Origin: Sinorhizobium meliloti 4H41
Lineage (GTDB): Bacteria > Pseudomonadota > Alphaproteobacteria > Rhizobiales > Rhizobiaceae
Reading direction: 5' to 3'
NCBI RefSeq assembly: GCF_000375585.1
Contig: NZ_AQWP01000001.1
Span: forward strand, 248,001 to 312,000
DNA: 64,000 nt
Shown: positions 32,874 through 41,679 of the stretch, in pieces
Numbering within the stretch: position 1 is the first letter of the stretch
Layout of the letters: every line of letters begins with the position of its first letter
The notes under the pieces: generated by a model
The model's database searches: none
What the model was told of the DNA's origin: nothing
Seen by the model: the letters and a program-made list of their open reading frames with translations, nothing else
Position numbers and translations under genes: made by a program

Positions 32874-35153
32874 ATGAGCGAGCGGATGTTTCGAGAGCGG
32901 ATGAGGGCTGGCGCGGACACGGGGCCGGGAGCCGGCAGGACGGCATCAGCGGCACCCACGGTGAAGCTCGGCGCCGTCATCCGGCAGCGCCGGTCGTTGG
33001 GCTACCCCTCGGCAGGGCCGCCGGTCACGCGCGTCGCCTGTGCTCTCGCCGGCATCGTTGCGGCAATGCTGCTCCTCGCCGTCGGTGCGAGCGCGGGTCT
33101 GCACCTGCTGCCGGCGATCATCGCGGCTGGCGGCATCGCCGGCGCCTTCCTGCTGTTGTCCGGCCGCGAGGAGGCGCCCGGGAAGTGGGTCGTCGGTGCC
33201 GGCGGGACTGCGCAGGACCCCGCACGGCATGGCGTTGAACCCGCGGCGCTTGCGACGATCCATGACGCCATGGGCGATCTCGCCATCGTCCGCGACCCTG
33301 ATGGCAGGATCATGCAGGCCAATGGCGCCTTCCATGAGCTTTGCGGATGCGCGGACGCGCGAGGGCTGACCTGCGCGGAGCTGGGACTGCGCTTCGAGCC
33401 GAAGCCGGGCCCAGACCGCTACTTTGTGCATATCTATACGCCCGCGGGCACGCGGCTCTACGACTGGCACGACGTGCATGTCCGCGACCCGGCGCGCGGC
33501 CGGTTGATGCGCCACAGCATCGCTCGCGATGTTACCGAGGAAATGCTGGCGGCAAGCCGGAGGGAGGAGGCGCGGCGGCGCGCCGAGGAGGCGAGCCGGG
33601 CGAAGTCCCGTCTGCTCGCCACCGTCAGTCACGAAATCCGTACCCCGCTTTCCGGCATCCTCGGCATGAGCCGGCTGCTTGCCGAGACGCGGTTGTCGGA
33701 AGAGCAGAAGAACTATCTCGCCGGCATGCAGCAGTCCGGCCACACCCTGGTTCAATTGGTCGAGGACCTGATCGATTTTTCGTCGCTTGCCGCCGGACGG
33801 TTCCAGTTGCGCCCGTCGCAGGAGGATTTGCGCCAGACAGTCGAGAATGTGGTCGAGATGCTTTCGCCCCGCGCGCACGAGAAGAACATCGAGATCGGCG
33901 CAACGGTCGCCATCGAGGTACCCGAGCGGATGCTCTTCGATGCGGCGCGCCTGCGCCAGGTGCTGTTCAACGTGGTCGGCAACGCGGTGAAATTCACCGA
34001 GAAGGGCGGCGTCTTCGTCTCCGTCGATATCGAGAACGGCTCCGTGCGCATCCGGATCGACGATAGCGGCCCCGGCATGTCCGCCGACGAGCTCGCGCGC
34101 GTTTTCGAAGAGTTCGAGCAGGCAGGCGATGACGCCCAGCGTGCCAAAGGCACCGGGCTCGGCCTCGCGATATCCCGGCGGATCATGGAGGCCTTCGGCG
34201 GCAGCCTGACCGCCACGAGCATGTCCGGCGAGGGAAGCCGGTTCGAGATCCGCTTCCCGTTGGCTGGCGCCGGTCTCTCGACCGTTCCCGTTCGGCGCGG
34301 CATTCTGGCGGGTGCACAGGTGCTCGTCATGGCACCCGAGGGGCCCTCCTCGGCCGCGCTTGCCGCCACGATCCAGACGCTGGGCGGTACGTGCCATCGG
34401 GCTTCGACACTTGCAATCGCAGAACGGGTCGTCGCCGGCGCGCTCGGCAATCGGCTGCCGCTGACGGATGTCATCGTCGATCACCGTCATGCGGCGCAGT
34501 TTCGCGAGCTTCTTGCTCGCGAGCCGGCGGTAGCCGGCCTGCGTTTGCGCAGAACCTATCTCATCAGTCCCGAGGAGCGCGCAAGCCATCCGGTGAGCCG
34601 GCTCGGCGGTTATGAGGCCTGGCTGATCCGCCCGCTTCGAGAGAGATCGCTGGTCGAGGTGCTGCTCGGGCGGCTCAGAGGAATGGAGAAACGCGACGCG
34701 ATCAACGACAACAGACCGGTGTTGCGGGAGGAGCCGGCGGCGATGGTCGCGACGGCGGACATTCGCGCCATCCTGCTTGCCGAGGACGACCCTGTGAATG
34801 CACTCGTCCTGCGGTCGGTTCTCAGCCGTACAGGGCGTGCCGTCGATCATGTCGGTGACTTCAAGGCGCTCGAAGCCGCACTCCGCTCGGCGGGTTCCGC
34901 CCCGCCGCCGCTGATCGTCACCGACCTCAACATGCCGGGCGGAGATGGTCTCGACGTGCTCCGGCGTCTTCGTGAAGCGGAGGCCGCCGGAGGCAGGCGG
35001 CGGGTGCCGGTCCTCGTCCTGACCGCGGACGCGCGCGGCGATCTCGATGAGCGCCTTCGAGCCGCGGGAGCGGACGCCGTGCTGGCGAAGCCCGCCGACC
35101 CGCAGCGGCTCCTTGCCGAAGTCACCCGCCTCATGGATCCCGTTACGAATTAG
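32874..35153 (+). CDS. Hybrid sensor histidine kinase with C-terminal receiver
   Basis: 759 aa. Order: two membrane helices (about 54-71, 76-95), a PAS-like domain (about 125-225, LAIVRDPDGRIMQANGAFHELCG), short coiled coil, HisKA with SHEIRTPLSG (His about 253), HATPase (NVVGNAVKFTEKGG, DDSGPGMS, GTGLGLAIS), a degenerate receiver-like segment (about 475-600) and a true receiver (about 625-755, LLAEDDPVNALVLR, IVTDLNMPGGDGLDVL with the phospho-Asp). The very short periplasmic loop suggests sensing in the membrane or by the PAS domain. No partner regulator is adjacent; a separate phosphotransfer protein is likely needed. Confidence 0.9.
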   Translation: MSERMFRERMRAGADTGPGAGRTASAAPTVKLGAVIRQRRSLGYPSAGPPVTRVACALAGIVAAMLLLAVGASAGLHLLPAIIAAGGIAGAFLLLSGREEAPGKWVVGAGGTAQDPARHGVEPAALATIHDAMGDLAIVRDPDGRIMQANGAFHELCGCADARGLTCAELGLRFEPKPGPDRYFVHIYTPAGTRLYDWHDVHVRDPARGRLMRHSIARDVTEEMLAASRREEARRRAEEASRAKSRLLATVSHEIRTPLSGILGMSRLLAETRLSEEQKNYLAGMQQSGHTLVQLVEDLIDFSSLAAGRFQLRPSQEDLRQTVENVVEMLSPRAHEKNIEIGATVAIEVPERMLFDAARLRQVLFNVVGNAVKFTEKGGVFVSVDIENGSVRIRIDDSGPGMSADELARVFEEFEQAGDDAQRAKGTGLGLAISRRIMEAFGGSLTATSMSGEGSRFEIRFPLAGAGLSTVPVRRGILAGAQVLVMAPEGPSSAALAATIQTLGGTCHRASTLAIAERVVAGALGNRLPLTDVIVDHRHAAQFRELLAREPAVAGLRLRRTYLISPEERASHPVSRLGGYEAWLIRPLRERSLVEVLLGRLRGMEKRDAINDNRPVLREEPAAMVATADIRAILLAEDDPVNALVLRSVLSRTGRAVDHVGDFKALEAALRSAGSAPPPLIVTDLNMPGGDGLDVLRRLREAEAAGGRRRVPVLVLTADARGDLDERLRAAGADAVLAKPADPQRLLAEVTRLMDPVTN

Positions 35154-35203
35154 AATCCCTCGCTTCGGGGCACCGGGCCGGGTCGGGGTTGTATACTGCC
35201 CTG

Positions 35204-35221
35204 GTGTCACTATGTTGTTGC
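35204..35221 (+). promoter_or_regulatory. Weak PHO-box-like sequence before olsB
   Basis: GTGTCAC-TATG-TTGTTGC compared with the PHO box repeat CTGTCAT-N4-CTGTCAT: the first half matches 5 of 7 bases, the second about 4 of 7. Ornithine lipids increase on phosphate limitation in S. meliloti, which is the only reason to list it. Confidence 0.2.
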
Positions 35222-35270
35222 AGAAACGTGGTCTAAGCCCGGCAGCAATGACGGTTCGGGATGACACGAT

Positions 35271-36161
35271 ATGACGATCGAACTTCTGGATTCGATGGGC
35301 GTGGTTGACACCTCCAATGCTTACATCCGCAAGGCAGTTGCGGCTCCGGCTGGCGATGTTTTAGGACGGATCGCCAATCTCGAGACCCGCCTTGCCCGTT
35401 CGGCAGCCGAGGTCGATGCGGCGCAGGCAGTACGCTACAGGGTGTTCGTCGAGGAGATGAAGGCGCAGGTGGCGCCCGAGGCCGGCCGACGCAAGCGCGA
35501 CATCGACAGCTGGGATGCGATCTGCGACCACCTGCTGGTCCTCGATACATCCATCGAGGGCGATGCGGAGGAGCAGATCGTCGGAACCTACCGCCTGCTG
35601 CGCCAGGACGTTGCCGAGCGGACCGGCGGCTTCTACTCGGCCTCGGAGTTTGCGATAGGCGAACTTCTCTCGCGTCATCCCGACAAGCGCTTCATGGAAC
35701 TCGGACGTTCCTGCGTGCTGCCGGAATATCGCACCAGGCGCACGGTCGAACTGCTGTGGCAGGGCAATTGGGCCTATGCGCTGAAGCACGGGATCGATGC
35801 GATGTTCGGCTGCGGTTCGTTTCCGGGCGTGGTTCCCGAAGAACACGCGCTCGCGCTCTCCTTTCTGCATCATAACGTCCGGGTCCGGGACGAGTGGGCG
35901 GTTTCCGCCCGGCCGGAGCTTTACCGGACGATGGATCTGATGCCTCCGGAGGCGATCAACCCGAAGAAGGCGCTCGCGGCGCTTCCGCCGCTGATCAAGG
36001 GCTATATGCGGCTCGGTGCGATGGTCGGCGAGGGGGCGGTGGTCGATCAAGCGTTCCGCACCACCGACGTTCTGATCGTCCTGCCGATCAGCAATATTTC
36101 CGGCCGTTATCTGAACTATTACGGCGCCGATGCGGGGCGTTTCTCCTCGTCGGTGTCCTGA
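35271..36161 (+). CDS. olsB: L-ornithine N(alpha)-acyltransferase OlsB
   Basis: 296 aa, the size of S. meliloti OlsB. GNAT/autoinducer-synthase-like fold: AAQAVRYRVFVEEM, RDIDSWDAICDHLLVLD, EQIVGTYRLLRQ, ASEFAIGELL and MELGRSCVLPEYRTRRTVELLWQGNWAYAL are characteristic. It transfers a 3-hydroxyacyl group from acyl-ACP to ornithine, giving lyso-ornithine lipid; OlsA (50617) adds the second acyl chain. Ornithine lipids are phosphorus-free membrane lipids that matter in phosphate limitation. Lies 117 bp after the histidine kinase gene. A terminator follows at 36306. Confidence 0.93.
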   Translation: MTIELLDSMGVVDTSNAYIRKAVAAPAGDVLGRIANLETRLARSAAEVDAAQAVRYRVFVEEMKAQVAPEAGRRKRDIDSWDAICDHLLVLDTSIEGDAEEQIVGTYRLLRQDVAERTGGFYSASEFAIGELLSRHPDKRFMELGRSCVLPEYRTRRTVELLWQGNWAYALKHGIDAMFGCGSFPGVVPEEHALALSFLHHNVRVRDEWAVSARPELYRTMDLMPPEAINPKKALAALPPLIKGYMRLGAMVGEGAVVDQAFRTTDVLIVLPISNISGRYLNYYGADAGRFSSSVS

Positions 36162-36305
36162 TCGTCTATCGCCGCACCTCGAATTTTCATGACGGAAGCA
36201 TATTGAACCATAAAGGAGAACATTCGCCGCTCTGCCTGCGAGGGTAGCTCCGCGAGCAAATCTCGACTTTTCATCACGAACGAAATTGGTCAGCCATGAT
36301 ACATT

Positions 36306-36344
36306 GAGCCCGCCTCCGTTCCCGGGAAGCGGGCTCTTGTTTTG
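36306..36344 (+). terminator. Rho-independent terminator downstream of olsB
   Basis: Stem GAGCCCGC/GCGGGCTC (36306-36313, 36329-36336) followed by TTGTTTTG. It lies 145 bp past the olsB stop in the 278-bp gap before the convergent tme gene; the rest of the gap shows nothing recognisable. Confidence 0.7.
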
Positions 36345-36439
36345 AGCGCTCGCGCGATCTTGAGGCTTGCTCCAACCATAGCCTGGCGACGCGCAACAGC
36401 CGAAGTGTCAGCAGCTTTCCGGCTTTCCGCCGACCCGCG

Positions 36440-38725
36440 TCACGTCCCGGCGTTATAGGCAGCGATCGCGGCCAGGTTGACGAGGTCGGAGTCCTTTGCC
36501 GACATGGAGGCGATCTGGACCGACTTGTCGAGGCCGACCAGCAGCGGGCCGATCACGGTCGAGCCGCCCAGCTCCTGGAGCATCTTCGTCGAGATCGAGG
36601 CCGAGTGGAAAGCCGGCATGACGAGCACGTTCGCGGTGCCGGAAAGCCTGCAGAACGGATACTGCTCCATCACCCGCGCATTGAGTGCCACGTCGGCGGC
36701 CATTTCGCCGTCATATTCGAAATCCACACGGCGCCGGTCGAGGATTTTTACCGCCTCGCGTACCCGCTCCGAGCGTTCGCCGGAAGGGTGGCCGAAGGTC
36801 GAATAGGCGAGCATCGCCACCCGCGGGACATAGCCCAGCCGCTTGGCGAGGCCGGCCGCTTCCTCGGCAATATCCGCCAGCTCCTCGGACGTCGGCATGT
36901 CGTGCACCGCGGTATCGGCGACGAGCACCGTACGGCCGCGGCAGAGCGCAATGGACACGCCGATCACCCGGTGGCCGGGCTTTGGATCGATGCAGCGGCG
37001 CACGTCTTCGAGCGCGGTCGAATAGTTGCGCGTAAGGCCCGTCACCATGCCGTCCGCATCGCCGAGCGCCACCATCGAGGCGGCGAAATGGTTGCGGTCG
37101 GTATTGATCAGACGCTGCACGTCTCGGAACAGATAGCCCTTCCGCTGCAGGCGCGAATAGAGGAAATCGGTATAGGCGCCGACGCGCTTCGACAGGCGCG
37201 CATTGACGATCTGAATGCCGGCGCGGTCGAGGTCGATGCCTTCGCGCTCGGCGGTTTCGCGCATCACTTCCTCGCGCCCGAGCAGGAGCGCCGTGCCGAG
37301 CTGCTGGTTGGCATAGGCGATCGCCGAGCGCATCATCTGCACTTCCTCGCCTTCGGCAAAGACGATCCGCTTCGGCTGGCGGCGAACGCGCTCGACGATG
37401 CGCTGCAGCGTCGAGGCGATCGGGTCGCGCCGCGCCGAAAGCTGCTGTCCATAGGCCTTGAGGTCCTCGATCGGCTTGCGGGCGACGCCCGTCTCCATGG
37501 CCGCCTTTGCAACAGCCATCGGGATCGCCGAAATGAGGCGCGGATCGAAGGGGACGGGAATGATATATTGCGGCCCGAAGCGCGGGCGGTTGCCCTGATA
37601 GGCAGCGGCGACGTCGTCCGGAACGTCTTCCTTGGCGAGATTGGCGAGCGCTTCCGCAGCGGCGATCTTCATCGCATCGTTGATCGTCGAGGCACGCACG
37701 TCGAGCGCGCCGCGGAAGATATAGGGGAAGCCGAGAACGTTGTTGACCTGGTTCGGATAATCCGAGCGGCCGGTCGCGACGATCGCGTCGTCGCGGATCA
37801 GGGCCACTTCTTCAGGCGTGATTTCCGGATCGGGATTGGCCATGGCGAAGATGATCGGCCGTGGGCCCATGGAGCGGACCATGTCCGCGGAAAGCGCGCC
37901 CTTGGCCGAAAGGCCGAAAAATACGTCGGCGCCGTCAAGTGCCTCGGCAAGCGTCCTGCGGTCGGTCTCGACCGCATGGGCGGACTTCCACTGGTTCATG
38001 CCGTCGGTACGGCCCTTGTAGATGACCCCCTTGGTATCGCAGAGGATGATGTTCGACGGGTTGAAGCCCATCGCCTTGATGAGCTCGATGCAGGCGATCG
38101 CCGCCGCGCCCGCGCCGTTGCAGACGAGCTTGGCCGTCTTGAAGTCGCGGCCGGTCAGGGTCAGCGCGTTGACGAGGCCTGCCGCGGCGATGATCGCGGT
38201 GCCGTGCTGGTCGTCATGGAAGACGGGAATGTCCATGACTTCGCGCAGCCGCTGCTCGATGATGAAACAGTCCGGCGCTCTGATGTCCTCGAGATTGATT
38301 CCGCCGAAGGAGGGACCGAGAAAGCGGACGCAGTTGATGAATTCGTCGACGTTTTCGGTGTCCACCTCGAGGTCGATCGAATCGACGTCGGCGAAGCGCT
38401 TGAAGAGGACGGACTTGCCCTCCATGACGGGCTTCGAGGCGAGTGCGCCGAGATTGCCGAGGCCGAGGATCGCCGTGCCGTTGGAAATCACCGCAACCAT
38501 GTTGCCGCGAGCCGTGTAGTCGTATGCCGTCGCCGGATCGTCGGCGATCGCCTTGACCGGAACGGCGACACCGGGCGAATACGCAAGCGAAAGGTCGCGC
38601 TGCGTCGCCATCGGCTTGGTCGGCGAGATTTCCAGTTTTCCGGGACGACCTTGAGAGTGAAAATCAAGCGCTTCCTGCGCCGTGACGCTGGTCATTGCGC
38701 GGTCGGTCTTGTCGATACCCGGCAT
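36440..38725 (-). CDS. tme: NADP-dependent malic enzyme with phosphotransacetylase-like C-terminal domain
   Basis: 761 aa, the large chimeric type. The N-terminal malic enzyme (about 15-430) shows KLEISPTKPMATQRDLSLAYSPGVAVP, HDDQHGTAIIAAAGL and the nucleotide-binding LVCNGAGAAAIACIEL. The C-terminal domain (about 435-761) resembles phosphate acetyltransferase but is not known to be active in rhizobial malic enzymes. It converts malate to pyruvate and CO2. Of the two rhizobial malic enzymes, Tme is the NADP form, and position beside mutS and olsB fits tme rather than dme. ATG follows AGGAGGTTGAGGAAAC. Confidence 0.92.
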   Translation of the reverse strand: MPGIDKTDRAMTSVTAQEALDFHSQGRPGKLEISPTKPMATQRDLSLAYSPGVAVPVKAIADDPATAYDYTARGNMVAVISNGTAILGLGNLGALASKPVMEGKSVLFKRFADVDSIDLEVDTENVDEFINCVRFLGPSFGGINLEDIRAPDCFIIEQRLREVMDIPVFHDDQHGTAIIAAAGLVNALTLTGRDFKTAKLVCNGAGAAAIACIELIKAMGFNPSNIILCDTKGVIYKGRTDGMNQWKSAHAVETDRRTLAEALDGADVFFGLSAKGALSADMVRSMGPRPIIFAMANPDPEITPEEVALIRDDAIVATGRSDYPNQVNNVLGFPYIFRGALDVRASTINDAMKIAAAEALANLAKEDVPDDVAAAYQGNRPRFGPQYIIPVPFDPRLISAIPMAVAKAAMETGVARKPIEDLKAYGQQLSARRDPIASTLQRIVERVRRQPKRIVFAEGEEVQMMRSAIAYANQQLGTALLLGREEVMRETAEREGIDLDRAGIQIVNARLSKRVGAYTDFLYSRLQRKGYLFRDVQRLINTDRNHFAASMVALGDADGMVTGLTRNYSTALEDVRRCIDPKPGHRVIGVSIALCRGRTVLVADTAVHDMPTSEELADIAEEAAGLAKRLGYVPRVAMLAYSTFGHPSGERSERVREAVKILDRRRVDFEYDGEMAADVALNARVMEQYPFCRLSGTANVLVMPAFHSASISTKMLQELGGSTVIGPLLVGLDKSVQIASMSAKDSDLVNLAAIAAYNAGT

Positions 38726-38827
38726 GTTTCCTCAACCTCCTGTGGGCGACCCTCCTGGTCAGCCTCTTTGTTGTTGTCGTCTATAAATGCTTGCGGATAG
38801 TGTGACATCTCTTTTTTTGGAACAATC

Positions 38828-41578
38828 ATGAATTTCCTGATGGATGCATCGAACCGTTCGGGCGACGTCCTTTCCGTGTCCGATCTCGCAAGCGAGGAGA
38901 GCCGCTCCACTGCCACGCCGATGATGGAGCAGTTCATCGAGATCAAGGCGAACAATCCGGATTCGCTCCTGTTCTACCGCATGGGCGATTTCTACGAGCT
39001 GTTCTTCCAGGATGCGGTCGAGGCCTCGCGCGCGCTCGGTATCACGCTGACGAAACGCGGCCAGCACATGGGGCAGGAAATTCCGATGTGCGGCGTGCCG
39101 GTGCATGCGGCCGACGATTACCTGCAGAAGCTGATCGCATCCGGCTACCGTGTCGCCGTCTGCGAACAGGTGGAGGACCCGGCCGAAGCGAAGAAGCGCG
39201 GCAGCAAATCGGTCGTGCGCCGCGATGTCGTGCGCCTGGTGACGCCGGGAACGATCACCGAGGAGAAGCTGCTCTCGCCTTCGGAATCGAACTATCTGAT
39301 GGCGCTGGCGCGCATCCGGAGCGGCTCGGAGCCGGCCTACGCCCTTGCCTGGATCGACATTTCGACGGGCATCTTCCGCCTCGCCGAGACGGCGGAGAGC
39401 CGCCTGCTCGCCGACATATTGCGCATCGAACCGCGCGAGCTGATCGTGCCCGACACCGTCTTTCACGATCCCGACCTCAGGGCCGTCTTCGACGTGCTCG
39501 GGCGCGTCGCGGTGCCGCAGCCGGCCGTCCTCTTCGACAGCGCGACGGCGGAAGGGCGCATTTCGCGCTACTACGGCGTCGGGACGCTCGACGGCTTCGG
39601 CAGCTTCTCGCGCGCCGAGCTCGCGGCCGCTTCGGCGGCGGTCTCCTATGTCGAGAAAACCCAGCTCCAGGAGCGCCCGGCGCTGGGCATTCCGGAAAGG
39701 GAAAGCGCCGCCTCGACACTCTTCATCGATCCGGCGACCCGCGCCAATCTGGAGCTCGCCAAGACGCTTTCCGGCTCCCGCGAAGGCAGCCTGCTCAAGT
39801 CGCTCGACCGTACGATGACGAGCGGGGGCGCCAGGCTGCTCGCCGAACGGCTGATGTCGCCTCTGACCGACCCGGAGCGGATCAACCAGCGGCTCGATTC
39901 GATCGAGGTGCTGGCCGATCAGCCGCGGTTTACGACGGATGTTCGCGACGCTCTTCGCAGGGCGCCGGACATGCCGCGGGCCCTGTCGCGGCTCGCGCTC
40001 GGCCGCGGCGGCCCTCGCGATCTCGGTGCCATCCAGGCCGGCATGCGGGCCGCGGCGGCGATATCGGCGCTCCTTACGGGCGCCGAGCTCTCGGCGGAAT
40101 TGACCGAAGCGCGCAACACGATCGCGGCCTTGCCGGGGGAATTGCTCGCGCGCCTCGACGCAACCCTTGCCGAGGAACTGCCGCTTCTGAAACGCGACGG
40201 CGGCTTCGTCCGCGAGGGCGCGAGCGCCGAACTCGACGAGATGCGGGCGCTGCGCGATCAGTCGCGCCGCGTGGTCGCAGGGCTGCAGCTGCAATATTGC
40301 GAAGAAACCGGCATCAAGTCGCTGAAGATCAAGCACAACAACGTGCTGGGGTACTTCATCGAGGTGACCGCCGGCAACGCCGGATCGATGACCGACACCG
40401 ATGCCGGCCGCGCCCGCTTCATTCATCGCCAGACCATGGCGAATGCGATGCGCTTCACCACGACCGAGCTTGCCGAGCTCGAAACGAAGATCGCCAATGC
40501 CGCGGACCGGGCGCTGGCGATCGAGGTCGAGACCTTCGAGGCCATGACGCGCGAGGTGGTCGCCGAGGCCGAGGCGATCAAGGCGGCAGCGCTGGCGCTC
40601 GCGACGATCGACGTCTCGGCCGGGCTCGCGGTGCTTGCGGAGGAGCAGAATTACACGCGCCCTACGGTCGACCGCTCGCGAATGTTCGCGATCGAGGGTG
40701 GACGCCACCCCGTCGTGGAGCAGGCCTTGCGGCGCCAGGCTGCCAATCCTTTCGTCGCCAATGGCTGCGATCTTTCTCCGCCGAACGGCGAGCAGGGCGG
40801 CGCGATCTGGCTCCTCACCGGTCCCAATATGGGCGGCAAGTCGACTTTCCTGCGCCAGAACGCGCTGATCGCGATCATGGCCCAGACGGGATCCTTCGTG
40901 CCCGCGGCCGCCGCGCATATCGGCGTGGTCGACCGGCTCTTCTCGCGCGTCGGCGCTTCGGACGATCTCGCCCGCGGGCGCTCGACCTTCATGGTCGAGA
41001 TGGTCGAAACGGCGGCGATCCTCAATCAGGCGACGGACCGATCGCTGGTGATCCTCGACGAGATCGGCCGCGGCACCGCGACCTTCGACGGTCTGTCGAT
41101 CGCCTGGGCGGCGGTCGAGCATCTGCACGAGGTCAATCGCTGCCGCGGGCTCTTCGCGACCCATTTCCACGAGCTGACCGTACTCTCCGAAAAGCTCGTG
41201 CGGCTGTCGAACGCGACCATGCGTGTCAAGGAGTGGGACGGCGACGTCATATTCCTGCACGAGGTGGGCCCGGGCGCAGCCGACCGCTCCTACGGCATCC
41301 AGGTCGCCCGCCTTGCAGGCTTGCCGCCGTCGGTCGTCGCCCGCGCGAAGGATGTGCTCGCCAAGCTCGAGGATGCCGACCGCAAGAATCCGGCGAGCCA
41401 GCTGATCGACGACCTGCCGTTGTTCCAGGTCGCCGTCCGGCGGGAGGAGGCGGCGAGGGCATCGTCGGGTCCTTCGAAGGTCGAGGAATCCCTGAAGGCG
41501 CTCAACCCGGACGACATGACGCCGCGCGAGGCGCTCGACGCGCTTTACGCGCTCAAGAAGGAGCTTTCCAACCGCTGA
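38828..41578 (+). CDS. mutS: DNA mismatch repair protein MutS
   Basis: 916 aa. The mismatch-binding [11 protein letters not shown] (Phe-x-Glu motif; about 50-60) is near the N-terminus, the lever and clamp follow, and the ATPase domain has Walker [27 protein letters not shown] and Walker [19 protein letters not shown], then FATHFHELT. The C-terminal part includes the helix-turn-helix dimer region. It recognises mispairs and recruits MutL. Divergent from tme across 102 bp. Large antisense open frames on the other strand are due to GC-rich codon bias. Confidence 0.98.
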   Translation: MNFLMDASNRSGDVLSVSDLASEESRSTATPMMEQFIEIKANNPDSLLFYRMGDFYELFFQDAVEASRALGITLTKRGQHMGQEIPMCGVPVHAADDYLQKLIASGYRVAVCEQVEDPAEAKKRGSKSVVRRDVVRLVTPGTITEEKLLSPSESNYLMALARIRSGSEPAYALAWIDISTGIFRLAETAESRLLADILRIEPRELIVPDTVFHDPDLRAVFDVLGRVAVPQPAVLFDSATAEGRISRYYGVGTLDGFGSFSRAELAAASAAVSYVEKTQLQERPALGIPERESAASTLFIDPATRANLELAKTLSGSREGSLLKSLDRTMTSGGARLLAERLMSPLTDPERINQRLDSIEVLADQPRFTTDVRDALRRAPDMPRALSRLALGRGGPRDLGAIQAGMRAAAAISALLTGAELSAELTEARNTIAALPGELLARLDATLAEELPLLKRDGGFVREGASAELDEMRALRDQSRRVVAGLQLQYCEETGIKSLKIKHNNVLGYFIEVTAGNAGSMTDTDAGRARFIHRQTMANAMRFTTTELAELETKIANAADRALAIEVETFEAMTREVVAEAEAIKAAALALATIDVSAGLAVLAEEQNYTRPTVDRSRMFAIEGGRHPVVEQALRRQAANPFVANGCDLSPPNGEQGGAIWLLTGPNMGGKSTFLRQNALIAIMAQTGSFVPAAAAHIGVVDRLFSRVGASDDLARGRSTFMVEMVETAAILNQATDRSLVILDEIGRGTATFDGLSIAWAAVEHLHEVNRCRGLFATHFHELTVLSEKLVRLSNATMRVKEWDGDVIFLHEVGPGAADRSYGIQVARLAGLPPSVVARAKDVLAKLEDADRKNPASQLIDDLPLFQVAVRREEAARASSGPSKVEESLKALNPDDMTPREALDALYALKKELSNR

Positions 41579-41679
41579 TTTCGCCGGGCTATTTCCCCTG
41601 TCATTCGGCCGGCAAAAGGGCTATACAGCGGCGCTTGCAACGAATGATCTAAGTCGGACAGGACGCCCCTCGGCACTTC

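Noticed and set aside
32946-35267. Minus-strand open frame of 773 codons opposite the histidine kinase gene
   Set aside because: Long antisense frames arise from GC-rich codon bias. The sense strand encodes a complete, motif-rich hybrid kinase.
38759-41652. Open frames of over 800 codons in other frames across mutS
   Set aside because: mutS is complete on the plus strand with all ATPase motifs; the others lack any domain.
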